DNA of 64,000 nt from Streptococcus australis (lineage in GTDB: Bacteria > Bacillota > Bacilli > Lactobacillales > Streptococcaceae): assembly GCF_015553625.1 (NCBI RefSeq), contig NZ_JADNGY010000004.1, forward strand, positions 80,713-144,712, written 5' to 3'. Shown here piece after piece: positions 1 through 6,762 of this stretch. Position 1 is the first letter of the stretch. Each line of letters starts with the position of its first letter. Position numbers and translations under genes: made by a program. The notes under the pieces were generated by a model, which saw only the letters and a list, made by a program, of their open reading frames with translations, was not told the origin of the DNA and made no database searches.

Positions 1-806
1 TTGCGAAGCATGATGTAGTAATAAAGGTTAAAATTGACCCCAAAGACCAAGACTCCAAAGCTGACCAAATAGGTGATGAGGGTCGAATGGTAGTGAGCAA
101 TCCCGTCATTGAAGACGGTGAACCCACCAGTACCAGCAGTCCCCATAGCAATGATAAAGCTATCATAAAGAGGCATGCCAGCACAGAAGTAGATCACGAC
201 AAAGAGGAAGAAGAGGGCCAAATAGAGGTAATAAAGGATTTGAGCTGTGTTCTTCAATTTGGATACAATTTTACCAAATACGGGACCAGGCACTTCTGCT
301 TTCATCACTTCGAGGTGGCTGTTCTTGTTATTGTCCATAATAGCTAGGGCAAAGACCAGCACCCCCATCCCTCCGATTAAGTGGGTGAAACTACGCCAGA
401 AAAGAAGGGAAGGACTGAGGACGGAGACGTCATTTAAAATGGTTGCCCCTGTAGTCGTAAAACCAGAGCTAACTTCGAAAAATGCATCAATGATGTTTGG
501 GATTTGTCCTGAAAAGACAAAAGGAAGAGCACCAAAGAAGGACCAGAGGATCCAACACAAAGCCACAATCAGAACGCCTTCCTTGGCATAGATGTGAAAA
601 TCTTTGGGTTTGAAAAAGGAACCAATGCCTCCCAATACAAGGAGGATGGCAATGGTTGCAAATAGGGAGATAAAGACAGTCGGGCTATCCTTGACAACAA
701 AATCGTTCTTTAGATTGAGAAGTGCAACCACAATCGGCACACAGAGCAACATGGCTTCAATCAGAAGGAGTTTTGCTAAAAGGTAGCGAATCATACTTTT
801 GTTCAT
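1..806 (-). CDS. trkH: TrkH-type potassium uptake membrane subunit (3' part beyond the left edge)
   Basis: Potassium-translocating membrane subunit of a Trk/Ktr uptake system, working with the TrkA gating protein encoded just upstream. The start at 804-806 (MNKSMIRY) lies 3 bases past the trkA stop, so the two genes are co-transcribed and probably translationally coupled. The visible N-terminal 268 residues are strongly hydrophobic. They contain two selectivity-filter-like loops, SGFTTTGAT near residue 112 and GTAGTGGF near residue 222, as expected for the first two of four pore repeats in this family. The remaining C-terminal part (about 200 residues in full-length homologues) is outside the window. 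The truncation is due to the window edge, not a mutation. Confidence 0.93.
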   Translation of the reverse strand, partial: MNKSMIRYLLAKLLLIEAMLLCVPIVVALLNLKNDFVVKDSPTVFISLFATIAILLVLGGIGSFFKPKDFHIYAKEGVLIVALCWILWSFFGALPFVFSGQIPNIIDAFFEVSSGFTTTGATILNDVSVLSPSLLFWRSFTHLIGGMGVLVFALAIMDNNKNSHLEVMKAEVPGPVFGKIVSKLKNTAQILYYLYLALFFLFVVIYFCAGMPLYDSFIIAMGTAGTGGFTVFNDGIAHYHSTLITYLVSFGVLVFGVNFNLYYYIMLR

Positions 807-809
807 GGC

Positions 810-2165
810 TTACCCCTCTAACAAATCATAGATTTTAGTGATGTTGCTGATTAGGGTAGTAACGATAATGCGATCCCCTATCAAAAGATGGTCATCTCCA
901 GTTGGGAAAATAGCTTTCCCGTTTCGAATAATGGCTGCGATGAGAACACCTTTTTTCAATTTCAGTTGTGCCAAAGGTTTGCCCGTCATTTTGTTTTCTT
1001 CGCGAATCTGGAATTGAAGGGTCTCGATTTGACCGTTGGCGACGTGGTGCAAGGCTTCAAGATTAGAATAGCGGGCATTATAGCGACCACGAATGAAGTG
1101 CATGATGGTGTCCACCGCAATTCCTTTGGGTGTCACAATACTTGAAAAATCTTGCCGATCAATAATTTCCAGCAGGCTAGTTCGGTTGACCTTGGTAATA
1201 TTCTTTTGAACACCTACGCTATTTAGGAACATAGAAGCGATAATGTTTTCTTCATCGACCCCTGTTAGTGTCGCCACGGCATCAAAGTTACCTGCGCGCT
1301 CTTCCATTAGAATATCTTTTGATGTCCCATCTCCTTGGATAACATAGAGATCAGGGAATTCTTGACTAAACCATTCTGCTCGTTTTTGATCGATTTCAAT
1401 GACTTTTAAGTCGATCTTCCGTTTGCTATTTTCCAAAATATTTAGGAGATAGTAGGAAATCTTACCAGCTCCGATCAGGAGGAGACTTTTAACAACCTGA
1501 GGACGAATGCTATTGTGGAAATTCACAATTTCCACTCGATTTCCCGTCATAAAAATCTTATCAAAGGCTTGTAAAGTGAAGTCCCCATCTGGAATCGTTA
1601 ACTGACCTTGTCGTTCGATGGCACAGATAATAATGTTTCCATATTTCTTTCTGAATTGAGAAAGGGTCATCTGGCAGAGTGGGCTTTCCTCTTTGATCTT
1701 AAATTCCATAAAAGCGACTCGTCCACCAGCAAAGTGCTCAACAGACAAGGCATTTGGGAAATCAATGCTATTAGCAATGTAGCGAGCAGCTAGAAGTTCA
1801 GGATTGACGACTAGGGAGAAGCCGAGAATATTTTTTTCTTTAAAATAAGAATTTGAATATTCGGGATTGCGGACGCGGACAACGGTCTCTTTAGCTCCCA
1901 TTTTCTTGGCCAGGACGGCAGAAACCATGTTGACTTCGTCTTGCTCTGTCAGGGCGACAAAGATGTCACAGTCGGCCACATCTGCTTGTTCGAGAATCTT
2001 AAAGTTGGCACCATTGCCAACAATACCAATGATATCGTAGCGTTTGGTAATATGATTAACAACGGCTTCATCTTGTTCAATCAAGATGACATCGTGATTT
2101 TCCGCGACGAGGGAACGACAGAGTGCTGTTCCGACCTTACCGCCTCCAACTACAATAATTTTCAT
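810..2165 (-). CDS. trkA: TrkA, NAD-binding regulatory subunit of potassium uptake
   Basis: Cytoplasmic gating subunit with two RCK modules in 451 residues, the usual size for full TrkA. The first Rossmann fold begins MKIIVVGGGKVGTALC (GxGxxG type) and ends in an acidic LIEQD. The second begins at LLIGAGKISYYLL near residue 234. A TrkA_C domain follows each. NAD(H) and other nucleotides regulate such subunits in the family. A TTG upstream at 2180 would add five residues but lies inside the Shine-Dalgarno GGAGG; the ATG at 2163-2165, about 8 bases from that GGAGG, is the better start. First gene of a trkA-trkH operon. Confidence 0.93.
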   Translation of the reverse strand: MKIIVVGGGKVGTALCRSLVAENHDVILIEQDEAVVNHITKRYDIIGIVGNGANFKILEQADVADCDIFVALTEQDEVNMVSAVLAKKMGAKETVVRVRNPEYSNSYFKEKNILGFSLVVNPELLAARYIANSIDFPNALSVEHFAGGRVAFMEFKIKEESPLCQMTLSQFRKKYGNIIICAIERQGQLTIPDGDFTLQAFDKIFMTGNRVEIVNFHNSIRPQVVKSLLLIGAGKISYYLLNILENSKRKIDLKVIEIDQKRAEWFSQEFPDLYVIQGDGTSKDILMEERAGNFDAVATLTGVDEENIIASMFLNSVGVQKNITKVNRTSLLEIIDRQDFSSIVTPKGIAVDTIMHFIRGRYNARYSNLEALHHVANGQIETLQFQIREENKMTGKPLAQLKLKKGVLIAAIIRNGKAIFPTGDDHLLIGDRIIVTTLISNITKIYDLLEG

Positions 2166-2253
2166 GAATATTTCCTCCAAAGTATGATTCTATCTTACTC
2201 TATTTTCAAAAAAAAATCACCTCTTAATAGTGGAAACAGGGCATAAAGAGCCA

Positions 2254-2281
2254 GATTCTCTTCAATACATGAAAGAGAATG
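2254..2281. repeat. Perfect inverted repeat between trkA and the trmL leader promoter
   Basis: ATTCTCTT and AAGAGAAT are separated by about 10 bases and extend slightly on both sides. The site lies in the divergent region upstream of both trkA and the trmL leader promoter. It has no U-tract on the plus strand, so it is not a convincing terminator; it could be an operator. No known regulator site is recognised. Confidence 0.35.
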
Positions 2282-2311
2282 TAAAAAAGTGAAATTTTTT
2301 TATCGAAATAG

Positions 2312-2339
2312 TTGACAGGAGGCATGAAAGTGGTATACT
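2312..2339 (+). promoter_or_regulatory. Sigma-A promoter for the trmL leader RNA
   Basis: TTGACA at 2312-2317, a 16-base spacer and TATACT at 2334-2339 predict a start near 2346. This is among the best matches to consensus in the window and suggests strong transcription of the short RNA that follows. Confidence 0.75.
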
Positions 2340-2345
2340 GATACA

Positions 2346-2447
2346 GTAACCTCATTGATTTACCTCAAACCTGTTGTGAGTTAAGTTAATGAAGTCGTAA
2401 CCACGCTGTTTGCTGAGCTTGACTCCGGGCAGTGTGGCTATTTTTTT
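2346..2447 (+). ncRNA. Structured leader RNA / small RNA ending in an intrinsic terminator, upstream of trmL
   Basis: A roughly 100-nt transcript is predicted. Stem 1 pairs 2352-2367 with 2377-2392 (15 of 16 positions pair, two as G-U). Stem 2 pairs CCACGCTG at 2401-2408 with CAGTGTGG at 2430-2437 and is followed by a seven-T tract at 2441-2447. The strong promoter and complete terminator fit either a free small RNA or an attenuator that limits read-through into trmL 18 bases later. Two ACCTC stretches (2350s and 2362-2366) could pair with Shine-Dalgarno sequences. No TTTAAG direct repeat is visible at the promoter, so it does not look like a CiaR-dependent csRNA. The RNA family is not recognised. 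Confidence 0.6.
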
Positions 2448-2465
2448 GCCAGAAATGAGATCGTG

Positions 2466-3008
2466 ATGAATATTGAAGAATTAGCTTACACAGAAACCAA
2501 ATCCCAAAACCATGTAGTTCTTTACCAACCTCAAATTCCCCAAAATACTGGGAATATCGCTCGCACTTGTGCAGCTACCAATGCTCCTCTCCATATCATC
2601 CGTCCCATGGCTTTTCCTATTGATAATCGAAAGATGAAACGTGCGGGACTGGATTATTGGGATAAGTTAGATGTTCGCTTTTACGACAGCTTGGATGAGT
2701 TTATGGAGGTTGCAACTGGAGGAAAGGTCCACCTGGTTTCAAAATTTGCTGATCAGACCTATTCGAATGTAAATTATAATGATAATTTAGAACATTATTT
2801 CATCTTTGGTCGTGAGGACAAAGGCTTACCAGAGGATTTTATGCGGCTCCATGCTGAAAAGGCAATTCGGATTCCGATGAATGATGAACATGTTCGAAGC
2901 TTGAATGTCTCCAATACTGTTTGTATGATTGTCTATGAAGCCCTCAGACAACAGGAGTTTGCAGGCTTAGAGCTGGTCCATCAGTATGATGGAGATAAGT
3001 TGAAGTAG
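2466..3008 (+). CDS. trmL: tRNA (cytidine(34)-2'-O)-methyltransferase TrmL
   Basis: SPOUT-superfamily enzyme that 2'-O-methylates the wobble nucleotide of tRNA-Leu isoacceptors using SAM, acting in the cytoplasm as a dimer. The single SPOUT domain begins [18 protein letters not shown] and carries the family motifs [17 protein letters not shown] and [14 protein letters not shown] that form the trefoil-knot SAM pocket. At 180 residues it has an N-terminal extension of about 15 residues before the usual TrmL start, as in other streptococci. GTG (2463) and ATG (2466) are adjacent; the Shine-Dalgarno is weak (GAGA), so the ATG is chosen with modest certainty. The gene sits behind the structured leader at 2346-2447 and ends in a terminator at 3057-3084. 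Confidence 0.9.
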   Translation: MNIEELAYTETKSQNHVVLYQPQIPQNTGNIARTCAATNAPLHIIRPMAFPIDNRKMKRAGLDYWDKLDVRFYDSLDEFMEVATGGKVHLVSKFADQTYSNVNYNDNLEHYFIFGREDKGLPEDFMRLHAEKAIRIPMNDEHVRSLNVSNTVCMIVYEALRQQEFAGLELVHQYDGDKLK

Positions 3009-3056
3009 GGCAAATGCTCTTTACAAAAGTCCACTTGTTGTAACTTTTGATATTAC

Positions 3057-3084
3057 AAAACACTTGCAATAGCAGGTGTTTTTT
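3057..3084 (+). terminator. trmL terminator overlapping the next promoter
   Basis: An 11-bp stem, 3057-3067 with 3072-3082 (one G-U), has an AATA loop and a run of T. The -35 of the next promoter (TTGCAA, 3064-3069) lies in the stem and loop. Confidence 0.8.
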
Positions 3085-3092
3085 GTTATGAT
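3064..3092 (+). promoter_or_regulatory. Promoter of the FMN riboswitch-ribU unit
   Basis: TTGCAA at 3064-3069, a 17-base spacer and TATGAT at 3087-3092 predict transcription from about 3099, exactly where the riboswitch aptamer begins. It is nested in the trmL terminator. Confidence 0.65.
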
Positions 3093-3097
3093 TAAGG

Positions 3098-3250
3098 GGT
3101 CTTCAGGGCAGGGTGTAATTCCCGACCGGCGGTGACTTTTACTAGGAAATGGTCTTTTCCTTTTCCATACTCTAAAAGAAGTCCGCGAGCGTAAGCTGAT
3201 GTGGTGCGATTCCACAACCGACAGTATAGTCTGGATGGGAGAAGACGAGA
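3098..3250 (+). promoter_or_regulatory. FMN riboswitch (RFN element)
   Basis: Conserved RFN features occur in order: CTTCAGGGCAGGGTG, AATTCCCGACCGGCGGTGA, a variable arm, AGTCCGCGAGCG, GATGTGGTGCGATTCCACAACCGACAGTATAGTCTGGATGGGAG split over the last 50 bases, and the closing GAAGAC that pairs with GTCTTC at the 5' end. It precedes a riboflavin transporter gene, as expected. FMN binding should reduce ribU expression. Downstream, a second GTCTTC near 3317-3322 followed by a T-run could compete for the P1 strand, so transcriptional control is plausible; a small GAACA/TGTTC hairpin with a T-tract near 3254-3272 is an alternative terminator. Confidence 0.95.
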
Positions 3251-3466
3251 GAGGAACAAACCTGTTCTTTTTGACGCTGGACTTGATAGAAATTTTGTTG
3301 ATTTTATAAGAAATCAGTCTTCGAGCTTTTTTCTTGTAGCATCTTGACATCATTAGTCAAGTATTAAGGAACTGTTTAAGTTTTCTTTAAAACGATTGAA
3401 ATAGAATAAGGTTAAGGGAATCTTTCCAACTTCTTCTAATTTTAGTAAAAATTGGAGGAACCTGTG

Positions 3467-4024
3467 ATGACAAATACTCGAAAACTGACCCTAGTGGCTG
3501 TTTTATCTGCACTTTCTTTTCTATTGATGTTTTATCAACTATCAATAGGGATTGATTTTTTAAAGGTTGACTTTAGTACGATTCCAATCTTACTCGCCTT
3601 AGTTCTGTTAGATTTGAAGAGCTCATTTCTGGTACTGGTGATTCGATCTGTTCTCAAATTGGTACTAAATGGGCGAGGAGCGGAGACTTTGGTTGGCTTG
3701 CCGATTAATATGATTGCTGTATTCGTCTTTGTTCTAGCATTTGCAATCATTTGGAATCAGAAGAAAACCATAGTGCGGTTTGTGATGGCTAGCCTATTTG
3801 GAACCATTGGCTTAACCCTTTCCATGCTTCTGGTTAATTACTTTTATGCCATCCCTCTCTATGCTAAATTTGTTGGATTTGACATAGCGAAGATGGTCGG
3901 AGTTGAAAAGTATCTTCTCAGTATGGTTGTTCCCTTTAATCTAATAGAAGGACTGATTTGGGCTGCTACTTTCTGGTTGCTCTATAGTGTCTTGCAGCCC
4001 CTACTTAAAATCTATGAAAAATAA
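3467..4024 (+). CDS. ribU: Riboflavin transporter RibU, ECF S-component
   Basis: Substrate-binding integral membrane subunit of an energy-coupling-factor transporter that imports riboflavin with the shared EcfA/A'/T module. At 185 residues with about six hydrophobic segments it has the family size. The N-terminus MTNTRKLTLVAVLSALSFLLM matches other streptococcal RibU proteins in style. The ATG at 3467 is preferred over the GTG at 3464 because GGAGG at 3454-3458 then sits 8 bases away. The FMN riboswitch upstream independently supports the substrate. It overlaps the next gene by 11 bases. Confidence 0.93.
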   Translation: MTNTRKLTLVAVLSALSFLLMFYQLSIGIDFLKVDFSTIPILLALVLLDLKSSFLVLVIRSVLKLVLNGRGAETLVGLPINMIAVFVFVLAFAIIWNQKKTIVRFVMASLFGTIGLTLSMLLVNYFYAIPLYAKFVGFDIAKMVGVEKYLLSMVVPFNLIEGLIWAATFWLLYSVLQPLLKIYEK

Positions 4025-4664
4025 ACAATCTCATTTTCTAAAGGGCTCTTTTGCCCTTTTGTTATTCATGATTCTGGGCTATGTAGTCAAATTTTATCCG
4101 GAAAATTTAGTCGGAATCGATCAACCGATTCAATCGGCTATTCGCGGGGATTTTCCAGCCTATTTGACAGCCTTCTTTACCCGTGTGACAGTGCTGATGA
4201 ACACACCAATTGTCGCATCCTGGGTTGGCGTTATCGTTCTCTTCTTTGTCTGGAAGAAATGGTATGCGGAGGCCCTCCTCCTCACTGGAAGTTTAGTTAC
4301 AACTGGATTACTCGTGGTGATTCTGAAACACATCTATCTGCGCCCGCGTCCAGCACTTCAACACTTGGTACAAGAGGGTGGCTATTCTTTTCCGAGTGGT
4401 CACTCTTTAGCAGCCACCCTCGTATTTGGTAGTTTGATTATTATTGTAGAACAACGCATGACCTCTCAAGTCGGAAAAGTCCTGGCTCAGATTGCCCTCT
4501 TCCTTTGTATGGTAACCATTGTTGTATCTCGTGTCTACGTTGGGGTTCATTACCCGACAGACGTAACAGGAAGTATGCTTTTGGGATTTGGTCTGTTGCA
4601 AATGGTCTTTCCTTATTACGACCGTTTGCGTTTTGAATGGCGCTTTAAGAGTAAGCAGAAGTAA
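4014..4664 (+). CDS. PAP2-family membrane phosphatase
   Basis: Integral membrane lipid-phosphate phosphatase of 216 residues. The three PAP2 signature motifs are visible: KHIYLRPRP (KxxxxxxRP), PSGHS, and SRVYVGVHYPTDV (SRxxxxxHxxxD). These supply the catalytic histidines and phosphate ligands in the family. The likely substrate is a lipid pyrophosphate such as undecaprenyl pyrophosphate, or phosphatidylglycerol phosphate; sequence alone does not decide. The chosen ATG at 4014 overlaps the end of ribU by 11 bases, suggesting translational coupling; an upstream TTG at 3987 would add only an unlikely hydrophilic stub. Confidence 0.88.
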   Translation: MKNKQSHFLKGSFALLLFMILGYVVKFYPENLVGIDQPIQSAIRGDFPAYLTAFFTRVTVLMNTPIVASWVGVIVLFFVWKKWYAEALLLTGSLVTTGLLVVILKHIYLRPRPALQHLVQEGGYSFPSGHSLAATLVFGSLIIIVEQRMTSQVGKVLAQIALFLCMVTIVVSRVYVGVHYPTDVTGSMLLGFGLLQMVFPYYDRLRFEWRFKSKQK

Positions 4665-4667
4665 AGC

Positions 4668-4979
4668 ATGAACGATTTATTTGAAGAAAAGGTCCTAAGG
4701 GTCGTTGCTCAGATTCCCCTGGGATGTGTGGCCACTTATGGTCAAATTGCCCAACTCATTGGCTATCCTCGCCACGCCCGCCAGGTCGGCAAGGTCTTGG
4801 CAACTTCTACAAAAGATGTAGCCTATCCTTGTCACCGGGTCGTGACGTCTACTGGTCGCTTGGCTCCTGATTGGGAAGAGCAAGGCACGCTTCTCTGGGC
4901 AGAAGGGGTAGAACGGAAAAAGAATGGCTGTGTCGATCTTAAGAAATACAAATGGAAAGCAGAGGAGACTCAACTTTGA
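4668..4979 (+). CDS. Small MGMT-fold DNA-binding protein retaining the PCHR motif
   Basis: This 103-residue protein consists only of the DNA-binding half of the O6-methylguanine methyltransferase fold (LRVVAQIPLGCVATYGQIAQLIGYPRHARQVGKVL). This is the architecture of alkyltransferase-like (ATL) proteins, which recognise alkylated guanine and hand it to nucleotide excision repair. Typical ATLs replace the acceptor cysteine by Trp or Ala; here the motif is PCHRVV, so the cysteine is present. Either transferase activity or ATL-like sensing is possible. A longer conventional MGMT is encoded at 49134. The start is 3 bases after the PAP2 gene, so it is third in the ribU operon; the operon terminator overlaps its last codons. 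Confidence 0.82.
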   Translation: MNDLFEEKVLRVVAQIPLGCVATYGQIAQLIGYPRHARQVGKVLATSTKDVAYPCHRVVTSTGRLAPDWEEQGTLLWAEGVERKKNGCVDLKKYKWKAEETQL

Positions 4980-4996
4980 GTTCACTCTGCTTTTTT
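4956..4996 (+). terminator. Terminator of the ribU operon, overlapping a coding end and a promoter
   Basis: The outer stem AAAGCAGAG (4956-4964) pairs with CTCTGCTTT (4985-4993) and the inner stem ACTCAA (4968-4973) with TTGAGT (4976-4981), followed by six T. The stop codon of the MGMT-fold gene (4977-4979) and the -35 of the next promoter both lie inside the hairpin. Confidence 0.85.
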
Positions 4997-5004
4997 GCTA
5001 TAAT
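4976..5004 (+). promoter_or_regulatory. ytqA promoter predicting a leaderless mRNA
   Basis: TTGAGT (4976-4981), a 17-base spacer and TATAAT (4999-5004). Transcription should begin at about 5011-5012, coinciding with the ATG at 5012-5014. No usable Shine-Dalgarno sits at a normal distance from that ATG. Confidence 0.7.
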
Positions 5005-5011
5005 GAGGGGT

Positions 5012-5935
5012 ATGAAATCCTATACGACCTTAAATGATTATTACCGAACCTTATTTGGAGAAAAGACCTTCAAAGTCCCAATCGATGCGGGCTTTGACTG
5101 TCCCAATCGTGATGGAACTGTTGCTCGAGGGGGCTGTACTTTTTGTACAGTTTCTGGCTCTGGGGATGCCATCGTAGCACCAGATGCCCCTATTCGGGAT
5201 CAGTTTTACAAAGAAATTGATTTTATGCACCGCAAATGGCCCGACGTCAAAAAGTATTTGGTCTATTTTCAAAATTTCACTAATACGCATGAATCCGTCG
5301 ATGTCATTCGGGAGCGCTATGAGCAAGCCATCAATGAACCAGGTGTCGTAGGGATTAACATCGGGACACGACCAGACTGCTTGCCGGATGAAACGTTGGC
5401 CTATCTAGCAGAATTGACAGAGCGCATGCATGTGACTATTGAGCTGGGTTTGCAGACGACCTATGAAACGACATCTGAATTGATCAACCGAGCCCATAGC
5501 TATGAACTCTATGTGGAAACGGTGAAGCGGATTCGCCAACAGGTCCCTAAGGCAGAGATTGTTTCACATTTAATCAACGGTCTTCCTGGGGAGACGCATG
5601 AGATGATGGTGGAGAATGTCCGCCGTTGTGTAACAGACAACGATATCCAGGGCATTAAATTGCACCTGCTCCATCTCATGACCAATACCCGGATGCAACG
5701 AGACTACCATGAAGGGCGCTTGCAATTGATGAGTCAGGAGGAATACGTGTCGGTCATCTGTGACCAACTGGAGATCATTCCCAAGGAGATCGTCATCCAC
5801 AGGATTACAGGAGATGCTCCACGCGAAATGCTGATAGGACCGATGTGGAGTCTCAATAAGTGGGAAGTTCTGAATGCCATTGAAGCTGAGATGCGTCGCC
5901 GTAGAAGTGTTCAAGGTTGTAAAGTAGGAAAATAG
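5012..5935 (+). CDS. ytqA: Radical SAM protein of the YtqA (TIGR01212) family
   Basis: Radical SAM enzyme of 307 residues from the chosen start. An iron-sulfur cluster motif is visible early as CPNRDGTVARGGCTFC (cysteines at about residues 28, 40 and 43, the long-spaced arrangement of this family), followed by VYFQNFTNTHE and GINIGTRPDCLPDETL. In Bacillus the YtqA/YtqB pair has been linked to maturation of the wobble modification mnm5s2U (names MnmL/MnmM, from memory of recent literature), and the mnmM homologue follows here, 10 bases downstream. Start choice: the ATG at 5012 matches the family N-terminus (MKSYTTLNDYYRTLFG). An in-frame ATG at 5003 lies within the -10 box and would need read-through transcription. 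Confidence 0.88.
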   Translation: MKSYTTLNDYYRTLFGEKTFKVPIDAGFDCPNRDGTVARGGCTFCTVSGSGDAIVAPDAPIRDQFYKEIDFMHRKWPDVKKYLVYFQNFTNTHESVDVIRERYEQAINEPGVVGINIGTRPDCLPDETLAYLAELTERMHVTIELGLQTTYETTSELINRAHSYELYVETVKRIRQQVPKAEIVSHLINGLPGETHEMMVENVRRCVTDNDIQGIKLHLLHLMTNTRMQRDYHEGRLQLMSQEEYVSVICDQLEIIPKEIVIHRITGDAPREMLIGPMWSLNKWEVLNAIEAEMRRRRSVQGCKVGK

Positions 5936-5945
5936 GAGGAGCAGC

Positions 5946-6503
5946 ATGTTGCGACCATTAGAGATGGCCCATGATTTTCTTAGGGAGATCATTACAGATC
6001 AAGATACTGTGGTTGATGCGACCATGGGAAATGGGCATGATACCCTTTTCTTGGCAAAATTAGCCAAAGAAGTCTATGCATTTGATATTCAAGAGCAGGC
6101 CTTGGTCCAAACGCAAAAGCGTTTGGAAGAAGCAGGTCTTTCCAATGCCCACCTTCTGTTAAAGGGGCATGAAGAAGTAGATCACTATGTAAAGCAGGTC
6201 AAGGCGGCTATCTTCAACTTAGGCTATCTTCCTTCAGCAGACAAGTCGATTATTACCCAGCCTAAAACAACGATCCAAGCCATTGATAAACTCTGTCACT
6301 GCTTGATCAAGGGAGGGCGAATAGCCATTATGATCTATTATGGTCATGAGGGTGGGGACCTAGAAAAAGATGCTGTCTTGGAGTTTGTCTCCCAACTTCC
6401 TCAACAAGAATTTACGGTCACTACTTACCGGACCCTGAACCAGATCAACCATCCCCCATTTTTGGTCATGATCGAAAAATTAGAAAGTTATCGCCATGGA
6501 TAA
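5946..6503 (+). CDS. mnmM: SAM-dependent methyltransferase of the YtqB/MnmM family
   Basis: Class I methyltransferase of 185 residues, annotated historically as a putative rRNA methylase. The SAM-binding motif I is VVDATMGNGHDTLFLA, followed by VYAFDIQEQAL and the family-typical NLGYLPSADKSI. Members of the family were shown to convert nm5s2U34 to mnm5s2U34 in tRNA of Gram-positive bacteria. GGAGGA lies just upstream of the ATG (5946), and the radical SAM gene ytqA precedes it by 10 bases, so the two form an operon for one pathway. Confidence 0.88.
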   Translation: MLRPLEMAHDFLREIITDQDTVVDATMGNGHDTLFLAKLAKEVYAFDIQEQALVQTQKRLEEAGLSNAHLLLKGHEEVDHYVKQVKAAIFNLGYLPSADKSIITQPKTTIQAIDKLCHCLIKGGRIAIMIYYGHEGGDLEKDAVLEFVSQLPQQEFTVTTYRTLNQINHPPFLVMIEKLESYRHG

Positions 6504-6759
6504 AGAATTTTTAAAAAATAAAATTGATGCTCTTCGTCACGATTTTGTGGAGTCAACGTCTCATGAACGTGCCGTTGGTTTTTTAGATGAAGCACGGATG
6601 AGCAAAAAGATGATCAAAATCAAGAAGAAGCTGGTCTCTCTTGAAATGGAACGTAGCCAGAAGAAAATTGAGCACAAGGATCTGACAAAGATTGATCAAA
6701 AGATCCAAGAACAAAAGCAACTCTTTGAGGACTGTTGTAACCAACGATCAGGAGGATAA
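6496..6759 (+). CDS. Small charged, helical protein of unknown function
   Basis: An 87-residue, Lys/Glu-rich protein with no recognised domain. Residues 20-80 look like continuous amphipathic helix or coiled coil (for example KKMIKIKKKLVSLEMERSQKK), with two cysteines near the C-terminus (DCCNQR). It overlaps the end of mnmM by 8 bases and stops 3 bases before the antiporter gene. It is therefore surely translated in this operon, but its role is not evident; a tRNA-modification accessory or an antiporter-associated factor would both be guesses. Confidence 0.7.
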   Translation: MDKEFLKNKIDALRHDFVESTSHERAVGFLDEARMSKKMIKIKKKLVSLEMERSQKKIEHKDLTKIDQKIQEQKQLFEDCCNQRSGG

Positions 6760-6762
6760 GGG

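Noticed and set aside
87..786. Plus-strand frames in the first 0.8 kb
   Set aside because: They are shadows of trkH, which reads without stops on the minus strand and carries both pore-loop motifs.
2346..2447. CiaR-dependent csRNA
   Set aside because: Size, ACCTC stretches and double stem-loop are reminiscent, but no TTTAAG-N5-TTTAAG repeat is present at the promoter.
3021..3353. 110-codon minus-strand frame
   Set aside because: It runs through the FMN riboswitch and the trmL terminator; composition is unlike neighbouring proteins.
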